Origin: an uncultured cyanobacterium
Lineage (GTDB): Bacteria; Cyanobacteriota; Vampirovibrionia; Gastranaerophilales; Gastranaerophilaceae
Direction: 5' to 3'
Assembly: GCA_902495705.1 (NCBI GenBank)
Contig: CABUXT010000008.1
Location: 1 to 64,000, forward strand
DNA length: 64,000 nucleotides
The notes under the pieces were generated by a model. It saw nothing but the letters and a program-made list of their open reading frames with translations, was not told the origin of the DNA and did not search any database. The stretch's first letter is position 1. Every line of letters begins with the position of its first letter. Both the position numbers and the translations under genes were made by a program. Below, piece after piece: positions 52,099-60,728 of this stretch.

Positions 52099-54006
52099 AT
52101 GGGTTTATTTGATAAATTTAAGGAAGTTACAAAAAAAGTTTCTGAAGTCGAAAATAACATTTACCATGAAAAGCGCGGTTATTTAGAGATTTACGAAAGA
52201 AATATTGAATTAGAGCGCGAAATCGCCGAACGTACGGAAGAATTGAACGACGCTAATAAACGTATGTTCACCTTGCAGCACATTTGGGATATGATGAACT
52301 CTTCCACTCCGCTGGAAAATGTATTGGAAGCCATTGTAAACAGTACCCAAGGCGAACTTGGTTATATGCATTGTGCGATTATCAGCAAAAACGAAGATGA
52401 AGACGGTGAATATTTGCATGTTATGGCTCAATCAAATGACGGTTTGATTGACAGATTGAATAACATTATCGGCTCTCCGGGGATTCAAACTCGACGTTTA
52501 CATTATTCTCCTGAAAGCGTTTTCGCTGACACAATGAAACAGCGCACAATTATTCAAACCAAAGCAATTGATTTGTCTTTGAAGTCAGTTTTGCCTGATT
52601 TGCCACCGGAAACTGTTCAAAAAGTTATCACAAATCAACCGATAAAATCTGTTATCGTAGTACCATTAGTAGCTCAGAAAAAAGAATTTGGCTGGTTCTG
52701 CGTATTTTCATCTCGAGAAGAACTTGCAGGAGCTGAAATGGACTTTTTGGGCTTGTTTGCAAAACAAATTGAAATGGCAATCACTATTGCCGATTTGTTC
52801 CAAGCAGTGCGCGAACAGGCTGTAACAGATGCTCTGACAGGTTTATATAACAGAAGATATTTTGAAGAAGCTTTGGAAAAAGAAGTTCAGCGTGCAAAAC
52901 GTCAAAATCAACCATTCTCAATTATCGGAATTGATTTGGACTTTTTGAAAAAAATCAACGATACTTACGGTCACAATTTCGGCGACTTGGCGATTAAAAC
53001 AATTGCAGATGTACTGAAATCAAATGCTCGTTCTGTCGATATTCCTGCTCGTATGGGCGGTGAAGAATTTAACGTCTTACTTCCGGGGATTACTTCAGAA
53101 GGTGCAATGATTGCGGCAGAAAGAATCCGTAAATCTATCGAAAGTGCCGAAATTGACACAATCGGACATATCACAGGAAGTTTAGGTGTTGCAACTTATT
53201 TAGAACAAAGTGACAATGTCGAAGAGTTGTTAGAGTTGACAGACCAAGCAATGTACACTTCAAAACGCAACGGCAGAAACCGAGTTACACTGGCAAAACC
53301 TGTATCTGAAACTTATTGGCAAGAGATTGCAGTCAATACATTCCTTGATATTTTGTCAAAAAATCGTATTCCAAAAGCAAGAAGTTTGTCAAAAGAATTG
53401 TGCCTCAAACTCAAAGCTCCTGCTAACAAAGATGAAGTCTCAAAAGAAGCTTTGTATACCGTTGCAGATATGTTGACAAAATTGTACAACCCAATGCATA
53501 CCCCCGGGGTAATTAAAAACAAAGTCCTTATGGCAGTGAGCCTTGCAAAACGTTTTGATATTCCAAAAGAAGATATTGACAACCTGAGAGTCGCAGTTTT
53601 GCTCTATGATATTGGTAACTTGATGCTCCCTGATGATATTTTGCAAAAAGCAACTCCACTGACTGATGAAGAACGCGAAAAAATCAAACATCACCCTGTC
53701 ATTGCAGCAAGAGATATTTTGAAACCGATTTCATATATTCAAGATGTTTTGCCTATAATTGAACACCACCACGAAAACTGGGATGGTTCAGGTTATCCGA
53801 ACAAAATGTCAAAAAATGAAATTCCGTTGACATCACAAATTATTCTTATTATTGATGAATATTTTGCCCTAATTGAACAAAGACCATACCGTGCTAAGCT
53901 TTCAAGCAAAGATGCTTTAGAAATTATAAAAGCTGATGCAGGCAAAAAATGGAACGAAAATTTGGTAAAAGAATTTATTTCCCTGATTGAGCATGATATA
54001 GTTTAG
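52099..54006 (+). CDS. GAF-GGDEF-degenerate HD-GYP signalling protein
   Basis: 635 residues from ATG 52099 (AAAAAGGG upstream; TTG 52081 also possible). Coiled coil 10-55, GAF-like domain about 60-235, GGDEF diguanylate cyclase domain about 240-395 and HD-GYP-like domain about 445-630. The cyclase active site reads GGEEF (320-324), with an inhibitory I-site RSVD (311-314) five residues before it. In the HD domain the core HD is replaced: LLYDIGNL at 501-508, so the metal-binding His is Tyr503; later HH and HHHENWDGSGYP are kept. It therefore probably makes c-di-GMP but may not hydrolyse it. thiL follows 5 nt later. Confidence 0.9.
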   Translation: MGLFDKFKEVTKKVSEVENNIYHEKRGYLEIYERNIELEREIAERTEELNDANKRMFTLQHIWDMMNSSTPLENVLEAIVNSTQGELGYMHCAIISKNEDEDGEYLHVMAQSNDGLIDRLNNIIGSPGIQTRRLHYSPESVFADTMKQRTIIQTKAIDLSLKSVLPDLPPETVQKVITNQPIKSVIVVPLVAQKKEFGWFCVFSSREELAGAEMDFLGLFAKQIEMAITIADLFQAVREQAVTDALTGLYNRRYFEEALEKEVQRAKRQNQPFSIIGIDLDFLKKINDTYGHNFGDLAIKTIADVLKSNARSVDIPARMGGEEFNVLLPGITSEGAMIAAERIRKSIESAEIDTIGHITGSLGVATYLEQSDNVEELLELTDQAMYTSKRNGRNRVTLAKPVSETYWQEIAVNTFLDILSKNRIPKARSLSKELCLKLKAPANKDEVSKEALYTVADMLTKLYNPMHTPGVIKNKVLMAVSLAKRFDIPKEDIDNLRVAVLLYDIGNLMLPDDILQKATPLTDEEREKIKHHPVIAARDILKPISYIQDVLPIIEHHHENWDGSGYPNKMSKNEIPLTSQIILIIDEYFALIEQRPYRAKLSSKDALEIIKADAGKKWNENLVKEFISLIEHDIV

Positions 54007-54011
54007 ATATT

Positions 54012-54932
54012 ATGAGGGAAAAAGATTTTATATCCATAATAAAAGAAACGCTCAATTCAAAATATATCGGCGATGATTGCGCGTACTTGGATGATTTGGG
54101 TATTGTCGTAACTCAAGACAGCTTGGTCGAAGGGGTACATTTTTTGTCAGACAAAATTACACCGTTTCAACTTGGTTATAAGTCTGTAATGGTGAATGTT
54201 TCAGATGTTGTGGCAAGCGGTGCCGAGCCTAAATACTTGACGATTGCTCTTTCTCTTCCTTCTGATATTGATGAAAACTTTGTCAAAGAGTTTTATCAAG
54301 GATGCAAATGCGCATGTGGTGAGGATATCAAGATTGTTGGCGGTGATATCACAGGGGCAGACAAAATCTTTGTTTCAGTTTGCGCAATCGGTTCAACTGT
54401 AGGACGAAAAATTTCGTCAAGAAAAAATGCGAAAATCGGCTATAAAGTTGTTGTTGCAGGAAATCACGGTTCTTCTGCAATCGGTTTGCAGTTGCTTTTA
54501 AATGGGAAAAATACTCCTGAAAAGTTAATCAAAGCGCACCTTGAACCTTGCGCCCAAATTGAATTCGGACAATATATCGGCAAAAATATAAAACAAGATT
54601 ACGGAATGATGGACACCTCAGATGGACTTATGGATGCACTTTCAACTATTGCAAATGAAAGCGGTGTCTTGCTTAACATTGATTTTGGCAAAATTCCTCA
54701 TGACAAAGGAATCGAAAACTTTGACAATTGGCAAAATTTTGTTCTCTATGGTGGCGAAGATTATGGCATTGTTGCAGTTGTGCCAAATGATTTTGAATGT
54801 CCGTACGGCAAGGTTATAGGGCAAGCAAAAGAAGGTTTAGGGGTTGATTTGCATTACCAAAATCAACTTATGCATTTGACGAAAAAAGATGTTGAAAATA
54901 AAGTATTTTCGCATTTCAAGGAGAATTTATGA
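54012..54932 (+). CDS. thiL: Thiamine-monophosphate kinase
   Basis: 306 residues. Phosphorylates thiamine monophosphate to the cofactor TPP. Seen: IGDDCAYLDDLGIVVTQDSLVEGVHFL, SVMVNVSDVVASGAEPKYL, KIVGGDITGADKI, SSAIGLQLLL, DTSDGLMDALSTIA and the C-terminal GGEDYGIV. All are typical of ThiL. Starts 5 nt after the signalling gene; ispD begins within its last codons. Confidence 0.95.
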   Translation: MREKDFISIIKETLNSKYIGDDCAYLDDLGIVVTQDSLVEGVHFLSDKITPFQLGYKSVMVNVSDVVASGAEPKYLTIALSLPSDIDENFVKEFYQGCKCACGEDIKIVGGDITGADKIFVSVCAIGSTVGRKISSRKNAKIGYKVVVAGNHGSSAIGLQLLLNGKNTPEKLIKAHLEPCAQIEFGQYIGKNIKQDYGMMDTSDGLMDALSTIANESGVLLNIDFGKIPHDKGIENFDNWQNFVLYGGEDYGIVAVVPNDFECPYGKVIGQAKEGLGVDLHYQNQLMHLTKKDVENKVFSHFKENL

Positions 54933-55588
54933 AATACAGCGCAATAATAACGGCAGGCGGAACCTCATCAAGATTTGGAAACACTAACAAACTGTTAGAA
55001 AAAATTTATGGCAAAGAAATTATTAAATACACGGTTGACGCCTTTGTAAAGGCAAATATTAATGAAATTATTATTTGCGCAAACGAGTCAATTATTTCTC
55101 TGTTGGGAAAAATTTTTACGGATTATCAGAACGTAAAAATAATCCGAGGCGGAAATTCTCGTCAAGAATCTGTTTATAACGGCTTGCAGGTTGTAACAGG
55201 TGATTATGCGCTGATACATGACGGCGCGCGCCCAATGATTACACCTGAAATTATCAAAAACGTTATGAACGAAGTTGTGACAAAAAAAGCAATTTCTGTT
55301 ATGACAAAAACTGTCGACACAATAAAAGAAGTTGATGAAAACGGCAAAATAATCAGAACAATTGACCGTTCAAAACTCTACAACACCCAGACTCCACAAG
55401 CATTTGAAACATCACTGATTAAAAATGTGCATGACAAACTAAAAGGACAAACCTATACTGATGATGCCGGCATGGTCGAGGCGATGGGAATTGATGTGTA
55501 TGTAGTTAATGGGGATTATAAAAATATAAAAGTCACCACCAAATCCGATTTAGCCTTGGCGGAAGTGTATTTGAGAGAAAATTCGTAG
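54929..55588 (+). CDS. ispD: 2-C-methyl-D-erythritol 4-phosphate cytidylyltransferase
   Basis: 219 residues. MEP-pathway enzyme making CDP-ME for isoprenoids. Seen: AIITAGGTSSRFGNTNKLLE (CTP-binding loop), GGNSRQESVYNGL, YALIHDGARPMITPEII, TVDTIKEV and LYNTQTPQAFETSLI then TDDAGMVEAMG. Its ATG overlaps the thiL stop (ATGA). The polyprenyl synthase at 24482 uses the products of this pathway. Confidence 0.96.
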   Translation: MKYSAIITAGGTSSRFGNTNKLLEKIYGKEIIKYTVDAFVKANINEIIICANESIISLLGKIFTDYQNVKIIRGGNSRQESVYNGLQVVTGDYALIHDGARPMITPEIIKNVMNEVVTKKAISVMTKTVDTIKEVDENGKIIRTIDRSKLYNTQTPQAFETSLIKNVHDKLKGQTYTDDAGMVEAMGIDVYVVNGDYKNIKVTTKSDLALAEVYLRENS

Positions 55589-55590
55589 GA

Positions 55591-55975
55591 TTGTGGACTG
55601 GCAGGAAGGCAAGAGGGCAGGCTTTAAAAACATCCTCGCCCCTTGTGGGAGAGGAATGAGGAGAGGGGGTCAAAGACGTGCATATATCTTTGCATTGTTT
55701 GAACCTTCAATCAGCTACTTCCTTCATGTCATTCTGAAAGCTTAGAAAATTTGTGTGAAGTATGAACACATAATTTTCTTGCTATTCAGAATCTCTAACT
55801 GAACAAACCCTCACCCATCCCTCTCCCACGGAGAGGGTATATTGTCACCCTGAATTTATTTCAGGGTCTCCAATATTACAAATTTCGTATAAGACTAATA
55901 TGTTCAATTTAAGATGCTGAAACAAGTTCAGCATGACAATATCCTTCTTGTCATCACTCCGCCAAAACCCAAAGG
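55591..55975. repeat. Large intergenic repeat cluster
   Basis: Contains an AGGCAAGAGGGCAGGCTTT-type segment (55591-55628, inverse of 44462-44500), G/C-rich CTTGTGGGAGAGG/CCCTCTCCCACGG arms (55633-55668 and 55801-55837) that can pair across ~140 bp, a unit GTCATTCTGAAAG..TATTCAGAATCTC with a third interior type (55728-55796), GTCACCCTGAA..TTCAGGGTCTC hairpin (55844-55870), and AAGATGCTGAAAC..TTCAGCATGAC hairpin (55911-55937). Confidence 0.8.
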
Positions 55976-55981
55976 CAAAAA

Positions 55982-56197
55982 CTACTTACTCAAATCAATA
56001 AACTCTAAACTATAATCCAAAATTTTGGCAATGTATTGAGCCTCTTTGAGCGAAAGGCTCTCTCTGTTTAATTTTCCCAAAAGGCTGTTGTATGAATAGT
56101 TTTCACCGGTTATTTCACTCAGTTTTACCGCTAGGTTTTTGAGCGTTGTACCCCTTGAGACCGCTAACATTTTTATTTTTGCCTTAATTGTATTCAT
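55982..56197 (-). CDS. Small XRE-like helix-turn-helix regulator
   Basis: 71 residues from ATG 56197; a longer frame starting upstream has no support. MNTIKAKIKMLAVSRGTTLKNLAVKLSEITGENYSYNSLLGKLNRESLSLKEAQYIAKIL fits a Cro/XRE-type HTH: helix, turn, recognition helix around SYNSLLGKLN. It is divergent from the prepilin gene, and a 15-bp-arm inverted repeat lies between them. No SD is evident; TATAAT ends 9 nt before the ATG. It may autoregulate and control the neighbour. Confidence 0.75.
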   Translation of the reverse strand: MNTIKAKIKMLAVSRGTTLKNLAVKLSEITGENYSYNSLLGKLNRESLSLKEAQYIAKILDYSLEFIDLSK

Positions 56198-56248
56198 AAT
56201 AGACCAATTATATATTTTATTGACTTTTAATAGTAAATAATTTATAGT

Positions 56249-56288
56249 TATATTCATATATGATAATTGATATTCGTATATGAATATA
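56249..56288. promoter_or_regulatory. Inverted repeat between XRE gene and prepilin gene (candidate operator)
   Basis: TATATTCATATATGA (56249-56263) and TCGTATATGAATATA (56274-56288): 15-bp arms with one mismatch, 10-bp centre. The right arm overlaps TATAAT (56285-56290), the likely -10 of the prepilin gene, so binding would repress it. Confidence 0.6.
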
Positions 56289-56311
56289 ATCACGAAAGGT
56301 TAAGGTATAAA

Positions 56312-57115
56312 ATGGTCTGGTCAGATAAAAATTTCGGCTCAAAATTCACAGATATTGCAACACGTAGAAATAGACAAACAACAAAATTTGGTTTTACGGT
56401 TAGCAAAGAAGAGCGTTACGCACGACCAACCAAAATAAAATTTGCGTTTACGTTGGCGGAGGTTTTAATCACACTTGGAATAATCGGAATTGTTGCAGCA
56501 ATGACAATTCCAACATTGATTACAAATTATCAAAAACATATCACCGTAACCAAACTCCAAAAGGCAATATCTGTACTGAATCAGGCATATAAATTATCCT
56601 ATGATGATGTAGGCGAACCATCGGCATCAGAAGCTTTCGCAATGGGTGCAGAAGACTATTTTAAAAAATATTGGGCGCCGTATATAAAATCTGCTATCAT
56701 TTGTACAACTCCGCAAATGTGTGGCTACAAGACCAATACCCCATGGAAAATGGCTAATGGAAATCAGGTAACAACTGTTGCTACCAGCCCAACTATGCGA
56801 ACAACTTTTTATACCCCTGACGGATTTTTGTATGTTATTTTCACCGGTGGTGGATCTTCTCAAACCGAATCCGGCTATACTGATAGAAGATGGGTTTATG
56901 TTGATATAAATGGTGGAGAAGGTCCAAATATTTATGGACGAGATTTATTTGAATTGACTCGTATTGAAAAAGATGGTGGCGGAATCCAGCCACAGGGTTT
57001 TGATTTAGATTCTGCAGTGATTAATAAAAGTTGTTCTAAGAAAAGCGCTGGAAATTTATGTGCCGAAAAAATCCGCCGTGCAGGTTGGAATATTGAAAAA
57101 GATTACCCATGGTAA
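56312..57115 (+). CDS. Type IV prepilin-like protein with unusually long leader
   Basis: 267 residues from ATG 56312 (AAGGTTAAGG upstream). A ~45-residue positively charged leader precedes KIKFA|FTLAEVLITLGIIGIVAAMTIPTLI, where Ala replaces the usual Gly before the cleavage site. No closer start codon exists. The secreted domain includes the WVYVDINGGEGPNIYGRDLFELTRI segment and ends CAEKIRRAGWNI then EKDYPW-stop, which the truncated prepilin at the window end shares. Probably a minor pilin or pseudopilin; no secretion genes adjacent. Confidence 0.85.
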   Translation: MVWSDKNFGSKFTDIATRRNRQTTKFGFTVSKEERYARPTKIKFAFTLAEVLITLGIIGIVAAMTIPTLITNYQKHITVTKLQKAISVLNQAYKLSYDDVGEPSASEAFAMGAEDYFKKYWAPYIKSAIICTTPQMCGYKTNTPWKMANGNQVTTVATSPTMRTTFYTPDGFLYVIFTGGGSSQTESGYTDRRWVYVDINGGEGPNIYGRDLFELTRIEKDGGGIQPQGFDLDSAVINKSCSKKSAGNLCAEKIRRAGWNIEKDYPW

Positions 57116-57141
57116 TGGAACGTGGCTCAGAAGGCAAGTTA

Positions 57142-57258
57142 ATATTGTAGGTCGGCATTGCTATGCCGACAAAGTTTACATGTCTACGAATGGAACAGAA
57201 TAATCATAAGACTAACAGGGTTCAATTTGAGATGCTGAAACAAGTTCAGCATGACACG
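57142..57258. repeat. Two small hairpin repeats
   Basis: GTCGGCATTG/CTATGCCGAC hairpin (57151-57170), also at 63119-63138 and inverted at 60843-60862; and GAGATGCTGAA..TTCAGCATGAC (57229-57255), also at 55911-55937 and 63310-63336. Confidence 0.85.
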
Positions 57259-57286
57259 ATACTTTAGCTTTATCAAAGCGTTCATT

Positions 57287-57317
57287 AAAAAAGAGCCTTT
57301 TACAAAGGCTCTTTTTT
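57287..57317 (-). terminator. Bidirectional terminator of leuS
   Basis: Perfect stem AAAAAAGAGCCTTT/AAAGGCTCTTTTTT with a 3-nt loop TAC. T-runs flank it on both strands. It lies 5 nt beyond the leuS stop. Confidence 0.93.
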
Positions 57318-57322
57318 GTTGA

Positions 57323-59806
57323 TTATTTAACAACGATATTAACCAATTTCTTCGGTACAACAATCGTTTTAACTATCGTCTTGCCATCTGTCAGGGCTTT
57401 GATTTTCGGACTTTCAAGAGCAACTTTTTTCATTTCCTCTTGGTCTAATCCTTCATCAACTTCAATTCTGTCTTTAACTTTGCCGTTTACTTGGACAACC
57501 AAAGTTATTGAACTTGATTTAGCAAGATTTTCATCCCACTTGCACCAAGGCTCATCGTGGATTGAAGTCTTTCCGCCCAAATCGTGCCAAGCTTCTTCTG
57601 TCAAGTGAACTGCTACAGGAGACATAAGTTTTAAAAGTGATACAATTGCAAAACTTAAAACTTGTTTGTCTTCGTCAGTCAAGTCAGATTTCTTAGCTTG
57701 CCAATCATAGATTGCATTGGTAAGTTCTCTGTATTTAGAAATTACCGTGTTGAATTGGAAATCGTTTGAGATATCATTTGTGATACCTTTGATTGCAATG
57801 TGAACGGTTCTTACTAAATCATCGTTTTCCTTAGCCAATGGAAATTTCAAGTCATAATCAAGTTTGATATTATTTTGATTTGTTGAAACCAATCTCCAAA
57901 CTCTGTTTAAGAATTTGTAGCAACCTTCAACACCTGCATCTGACCAGTCAAAGTCTCTAGCCGGTGGTGAATCTGAAAGGATGAACAACCTTGCTGTATC
58001 TGCTCCGTAGTTTTCAAATATTTCATCAGGGTCAACAGTGTTGCCTTTAGATTTTGACATTTTTGAACCGTCTTTCAATACCATACCTTGAGTCAACAAG
58101 TTTTTAAACGGTTCGTCAAAATCAAGCAAACCGCAATCTCTCAATGCTTTTGTGAAGAATCGAGAATACAACAAGTGTAAAATTGCGTGCTCAATACCGC
58201 CAACATATTGGTCAACAGGTAACCAGTGATTTACTTTGTCTCTGTCAAAACATTTTTCTGAATTTCTTGCATCTGAATATCTCAAATAATACCAGCTTGA
58301 ACATACAAATGTATCCATTGTATCTGTTTCACGAACTGCGTGTCCGCCACAAACAGGACAAACTGTATCTTTGAAAGTCTTAGATGTTGTAATTGGTGAT
58401 TTGCCAACTACCGAGAAATCAACATCTTTTGGCAATAATACCGGCAATTGGTCTTCCGGCACAGGTTGAATACCGCATTTGTCGCAGTATACAACAGGGA
58501 TTGGAGCGCCCCAATATCTTTGACGAGAAATTAACCAATCACGTAGTCTGTATTGAGTTTTAAATTCTCCAAAACCTTTGTCTACAGCCCATTTAGTGAT
58601 AGCTTTTTTAGCCTCGTTGTTTTTCATTCCGTCAAATTCGCCTGAATTTACCAAAACACCTGAGTCTGTATAAGCCTCTGTTAAAGGTTCTTTCATGTCT
58701 TTGCCTGAAATTACAACCTTCATTGGAAGATTATATTTTTTAGCAAAAGCAAAGTCTCTTGTATCGTGTGTAGGAACTGCCATTACTGCACCTGTTCCGT
58801 ATTCAACAAGAGCATAATCTGCTGTCCATAATGGGAAAATTTCGCCATTGAACGGGTTTTTGCAGTGAGTTCCTAATGGAACACCTGTTTTTACTCTGTC
58901 TGTAGAAAGTCTTTCAATTTCAGACATTTTGCGAGCGTTTGCTCTATAATCTTCAACCGCTTGTTTGTTTTCTGGCGTTGTAAGTTTTTCAATATCTTTG
59001 TACTCAGGTGCTACAACCAAATAAGTGATACCAAACACGGTGTCAGGTCTTGTTGTATAAACAGGAACTTCCATTTTTTCACCGTTTGGTGCATCAATTA
59101 CAGGGAATTTGAAAATAGCACCTTTAGATTTGCCAATCCAGTTTGCTTGCATTGTTTTTACATTGTCGCCCCAGCCAGGGAGTTTATCCAAATCTTCAAG
59201 CAACACGTCAGCGTATTCTGTAATTTTGATGAACCATTGAGACAAATATTTTTTCTCAACAGTGCTGTCACATCTCCAGCATTTGCCATCAATTACTTGT
59301 TCGTTTGCCAAAACTGTGCCACATTCGTTACACCAGTTTACGGCAGCCTCTTTTTTGTATACCAAACCTTTTTTGTACAATTGTAGGAACAACCACTGAG
59401 TCCATTTGTAGTATTCAGGTTTGCATGTTGTAACTTCCCTATCCCAATCGTAAGAAAGACCCAACATTTTTAATTGTTTTGTCATATATGCAATGTTTTC
59501 ATCTGTCCATGTTTCAGGGTCAGCGTGGTGTTTCATTGCAGCATTTTCTGCAGGAAGTCCGAAACTGTCCCATCCTATCGGATGTAAAACATTGAAACCG
59601 TTTGCCTTCTTGAATCTTGCAATGACGTCAGTAATTGTGTAATTTCTAACGTGTCCCATGTGCAATTTTCCTGAAGGATACGGAAACATTGATAGAGCAT
59701 AATATTTTGGCTTGTCAGAAACATCAGGAGTTTTGAACGCTTTTGTTTCTTCCCAAATATTTTGCCATTTTTTTTCTATTTCTTGTGGAAAATAACTTTC
59801 TTTCAT
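57323..59806 (-). CDS. leuS: Leucyl-tRNA synthetase
   Basis: 827 residues from ATG 59806 (GGAGTAAGAAGA upstream); a frame 21 codons longer is unsupported. Class I synthetase: FPYPSGKLHMGHVRNYTITD (HIGH-type HMGH), the CP1 editing domain with TTRPDTVFGITYLVVAPE, LLTQGMVLKDGSKMSKSKGNTVDPDEI (KMSKS) and a C-terminal anticodon/leucine-specific domain ending KTIVVPKKLVNIVVK. Full length. Charges tRNA-Leu. Confidence 0.97.
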   Translation of the reverse strand: MKESYFPQEIEKKWQNIWEETKAFKTPDVSDKPKYYALSMFPYPSGKLHMGHVRNYTITDVIARFKKANGFNVLHPIGWDSFGLPAENAAMKHHADPETWTDENIAYMTKQLKMLGLSYDWDREVTTCKPEYYKWTQWLFLQLYKKGLVYKKEAAVNWCNECGTVLANEQVIDGKCWRCDSTVEKKYLSQWFIKITEYADVLLEDLDKLPGWGDNVKTMQANWIGKSKGAIFKFPVIDAPNGEKMEVPVYTTRPDTVFGITYLVVAPEYKDIEKLTTPENKQAVEDYRANARKMSEIERLSTDRVKTGVPLGTHCKNPFNGEIFPLWTADYALVEYGTGAVMAVPTHDTRDFAFAKKYNLPMKVVISGKDMKEPLTEAYTDSGVLVNSGEFDGMKNNEAKKAITKWAVDKGFGEFKTQYRLRDWLISRQRYWGAPIPVVYCDKCGIQPVPEDQLPVLLPKDVDFSVVGKSPITTSKTFKDTVCPVCGGHAVRETDTMDTFVCSSWYYLRYSDARNSEKCFDRDKVNHWLPVDQYVGGIEHAILHLLYSRFFTKALRDCGLLDFDEPFKNLLTQGMVLKDGSKMSKSKGNTVDPDEIFENYGADTARLFILSDSPPARDFDWSDAGVEGCYKFLNRVWRLVSTNQNNIKLDYDLKFPLAKENDDLVRTVHIAIKGITNDISNDFQFNTVISKYRELTNAIYDWQAKKSDLTDEDKQVLSFAIVSLLKLMSPVAVHLTEEAWHDLGGKTSIHDEPWCKWDENLAKSSSITLVVQVNGKVKDRIEVDEGLDQEEMKKVALESPKIKALTDGKTIVKTIVVPKKLVNIVVK

Positions 59807-59862
59807 ATTCTTCTTACTCCGTTTATCCTCAAAATAAGTATAGCATAAAAGGATAATTAATA

Positions 59863-59898
59863 AAAACAAAGTCAGTGTATACGCACTGACTTTGTTTT
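59863..59898 (-). terminator. Hairpin terminator
   Basis: AAAACAAAGTCAGTG/CACTGACTTTGTTTT, a 15-bp perfect stem, 6-nt loop. On the minus strand it is followed by a T-rich run, 72 nt after the stop of the 59970-60254 gene. Confidence 0.85.
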
Positions 59899-59969
59899 AC
59901 TAATTGTGTTCCTTCCCCTCCACTTGCGTGAAGACTGCGTGCCGAATGGCTGAGGGAAAATTGTATATC

Positions 59970-60254
59970 CTAGATTCTGTTGTTCCAAACACCGCCTTGT
60001 CTGTCAATCAAAGCATCATAACAAGACCAAATTCTAAATACACCGGTCAAACCAAGAATAGCATGTGTTGCGTTTTTGCTGTAGCTTTGGTCGTTTACTG
60101 CTTGACCTAACCCCGGCCAAATAAGTAGAGACAACGCAGCTGCACCAACTGACCTTCCGCTAACTTTACCATTAACACCATGAGTTCCGGCAAATGCAGG
60201 CATACCCATTGCTAACATTGATAACATAATTACTGATAATACTAATTTTTTCAT
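59970..60254 (-). CDS. Small exported protein
   Basis: 94 residues. Signal peptide MKKLVLSVIMLSMLAMGMPAFA, then a short mature part with a hydrophobic WPGLGQAVND region and LGLTGVFRIWSCYDALIDRQGG. It may be membrane-associated or periplasmic; no family is recognised. RBS GAAGGGAAAAG. Together with the TonB-C-like gene it forms a small run on the minus strand. Confidence 0.6.
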   Translation of the reverse strand: MKKLVLSVIMLSMLAMGMPAFAGTHGVNGKVSGRSVGAAALSLLIWPGLGQAVNDQSYSKNATHAILGLTGVFRIWSCYDALIDRQGGVWNNRI

Positions 60255-60285
60255 ACTTTTCCCTTCTTTCTTTATTTTTAATTAT

Positions 60286-60654
60286 CTATAGGACTAAAAT
60301 AACATATTGAAATGACATAGTTTTTCCTTTATAATTCGGTGGAAATTTCCCAAATGGAGCAGCTTTATACAAAGCTTTAACTGCAGAATCATCATATCTC
60401 TTTAAACCAGAGGAGTCTATAATTCTATGTTCTATTACGTTGCCATTTTTGTCTAGTGTAAATGCTATGTTAATTGATTTATCTTGACTTTTGGTAGTAG
60501 CCGGTTTTCTCCAGCATTTGATAAATTGTTTTTTTACATTGTTTTCAAAATATTCATGTCGTAGTTGTTCGTCGATAGTTGAGTAATATTCTGTTGCTGT
60601 CGCAATACTACTAAATACCAACAATATACCAATAACCGCTAAAAACTTTTTCAT
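60286..60654 (-). CDS. Exported TonB C-terminal-like protein
   Basis: 122 residues with a signal peptide (MKKFLAVIGILLVFSSIATA). The mature part has NIAFTLDKNGNVIEHRIIDSSGLKRYDDSAVKALYKAAPFGKFPP, the pattern of TonB C-terminal/TolA-C domains (beta-alpha-beta, with D-x-N-G-x-V and the A-L-x-x-A-x-P-F/P motif), here without a membrane anchor or proline-rich arm. It may bind an envelope partner. Lies 31 nt before the 59970 gene; same orientation. Confidence 0.75.
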   Translation of the reverse strand: MKKFLAVIGILLVFSSIATATEYYSTIDEQLRHEYFENNVKKQFIKCWRKPATTKSQDKSINIAFTLDKNGNVIEHRIIDSSGLKRYDDSAVKALYKAAPFGKFPPNYKGKTMSFQYVILVL

Positions 60655-60728
60655 AATCCCTCAAAAAATCTTATTCTATATATAAAATATAATAAAGTCT
60701 ATCCAAGGGCAAGTATTTTAATGTTATC

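Noticed and set aside
59904..60110. Plus-strand ORF opposite the small exported protein
   Set aside because: Antisense to a gene with a clear signal peptide, RBS and terminator.
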